20,291 bases of DNA from Chloroflexota bacterium (GTDB lineage: Bacteria; Chloroflexota; Limnocylindria; QHBO01). Position 1 is the first letter of the stretch, and every line of letters starts with the position of its first letter. Under the pieces are notes generated by a model. It was not told where the DNA came from. It ran no database searches and worked only from the letters and a program-made list of their open reading frames with translations. Location of the stretch: NCBI GenBank assembly GCA_005880165.1, contig VBJP01000062.1:1-20291 (forward strand), written 5' to 3'. Positions 20,003-20,291 of this stretch are shown piece by piece. A program made the position numbers and the translations under genes.

Positions 20003-20291
20003 AGGCCGACCTCGCCCGCGACCACGCCCAGGTAGCGGATCATGCGTCGCGCGTGCTCGTCGAAGTCGAGGCCAACCTCGTCTGCACCGGCCAGCAGCAT
20101 TTCCCGCGGCACGGCGCGGGCGAAGGCCTTGTCCTTCATCCGCTTGCGGACGTGCGCGGGCTCGACGTCGGCCAGGCGTCGCGTGGGCCGCATCAGGGCA
20201 ACGGCCACGAGGAATCCGGCCAGCTCGTCGCAGGCGTAGACGAGATGGTCGAGGCGCGTCGTGCGCGGGGACCCCAACACATCGTTGTGGC
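19999..20291 (-). CDS. HD-domain (HDIG-type) predicted phosphohydrolase, C-terminal part
   Basis: The frame runs in from the right edge (upstream of the apparent GTG at 20280 it continues HND without a stop), so this is the C-terminal ~97 residues of a larger protein. HNDVLGSPRTTRLDHLVYAC followed by DELAGFLVAVALMRPTRR and KRMKDKAFARAVPREML matches the tail of the conserved small HD-superfamily hydrolases, in which DELtGFitA and KKmKdKaFAr are hallmark segments. The metal-binding His and HD residues lie mostly beyond the window. Substrate unknown. Its stop (TAG, 19999-20001 on the minus strand) overlaps the helicase stop in a CTAG palindrome. Confidence 0.85.
   Translation of the reverse strand, partial: HNDVLGSPRTTRLDHLVYACDELAGFLVAVALMRPTRRLADVEPAHVRKRMKDKAFARAVPREMLLAGADEVGLDFDEHARRMIRYLGVVAGEVGL

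Overview
The window is GC-rich, densely packed bacterial chromosome, almost all on the minus strand, with many 4-8 base start/stop overlaps and several GTG starts. The gene set points to a high-GC bacterium with Gram-positive-type traits: rapZ-yvcK-whiA cluster, LytR-CpsA-Psr protein, GpmI-type phosphoglycerate mutase, separate SecD and SecF. Gene order (rapZ-yvcK-whiA-tpiA-gpmI-secG, with tatA-tatC, recJ-pyrF, secD-secF and uvrC close by) looks most like Chloroflexota, with Actinobacteria the main alternative. This assignment is inference from gene content, not a search.

Layout from left to right. Positions 1-537 hold the 3' end of a probable phosphotransferase-type gene and an unrecognised 88-residue gene, both on the plus strand. 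Positions 573-881 carry three minus-strand tRNA genes, transcribed in the order Leu(CAG), Leu(GAG), Val(TAC). Positions 965-7631 form a minus-strand block transcribed rapZ > yvcK > whiA > tpiA > gpmI, then secG with its own -10 box: a nucleotide-sugar/carbon-control module joined to lower glycolysis. Positions 7714-10597 hold pyrF, tatA, tatC and a histone-deacetylase-like amidohydrolase, preceded by recJ (to 12373). Positions 12421-14850 encode SecD and SecF. UvrC and an LCP cell-wall ligase follow. On the plus strand is a short UvrD/Rep-type helicase, whose stop codon overlaps that of a convergent, truncated HD-domain hydrolase at the right edge.

The most striking feature is a near-perfect 804-bp tandem duplication (2903-3706 and 3707-4510; one synonymous difference). 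It covers most of tpiA plus the 3' tail of whiA. Because 804 is divisible by three and the junction stays open, it creates one 527-codon frame encoding two triosephosphate isomerase units joined by a linker read from whiA DNA in a different frame. The second unit is a complete native-length TpiA with its own start and the same upstream Shine-Dalgarno.

A second theme is start-site architecture. Several genes at the head of transcription units (uvrC, the LCP gene, secG, perhaps recJ) have a -10-like hexamer 0-10 bases before the start codon and no Shine-Dalgarno, suggesting leaderless mRNAs. Several other genes have clear Shine-Dalgarno sequences or start/stop overlaps. SecF carries an unusual ~55-residue Ala/Ser/Thr/Pro insert in its extracytoplasmic domain.

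No insertion sequence, prophage, CRISPR array or riboswitch was recognised.
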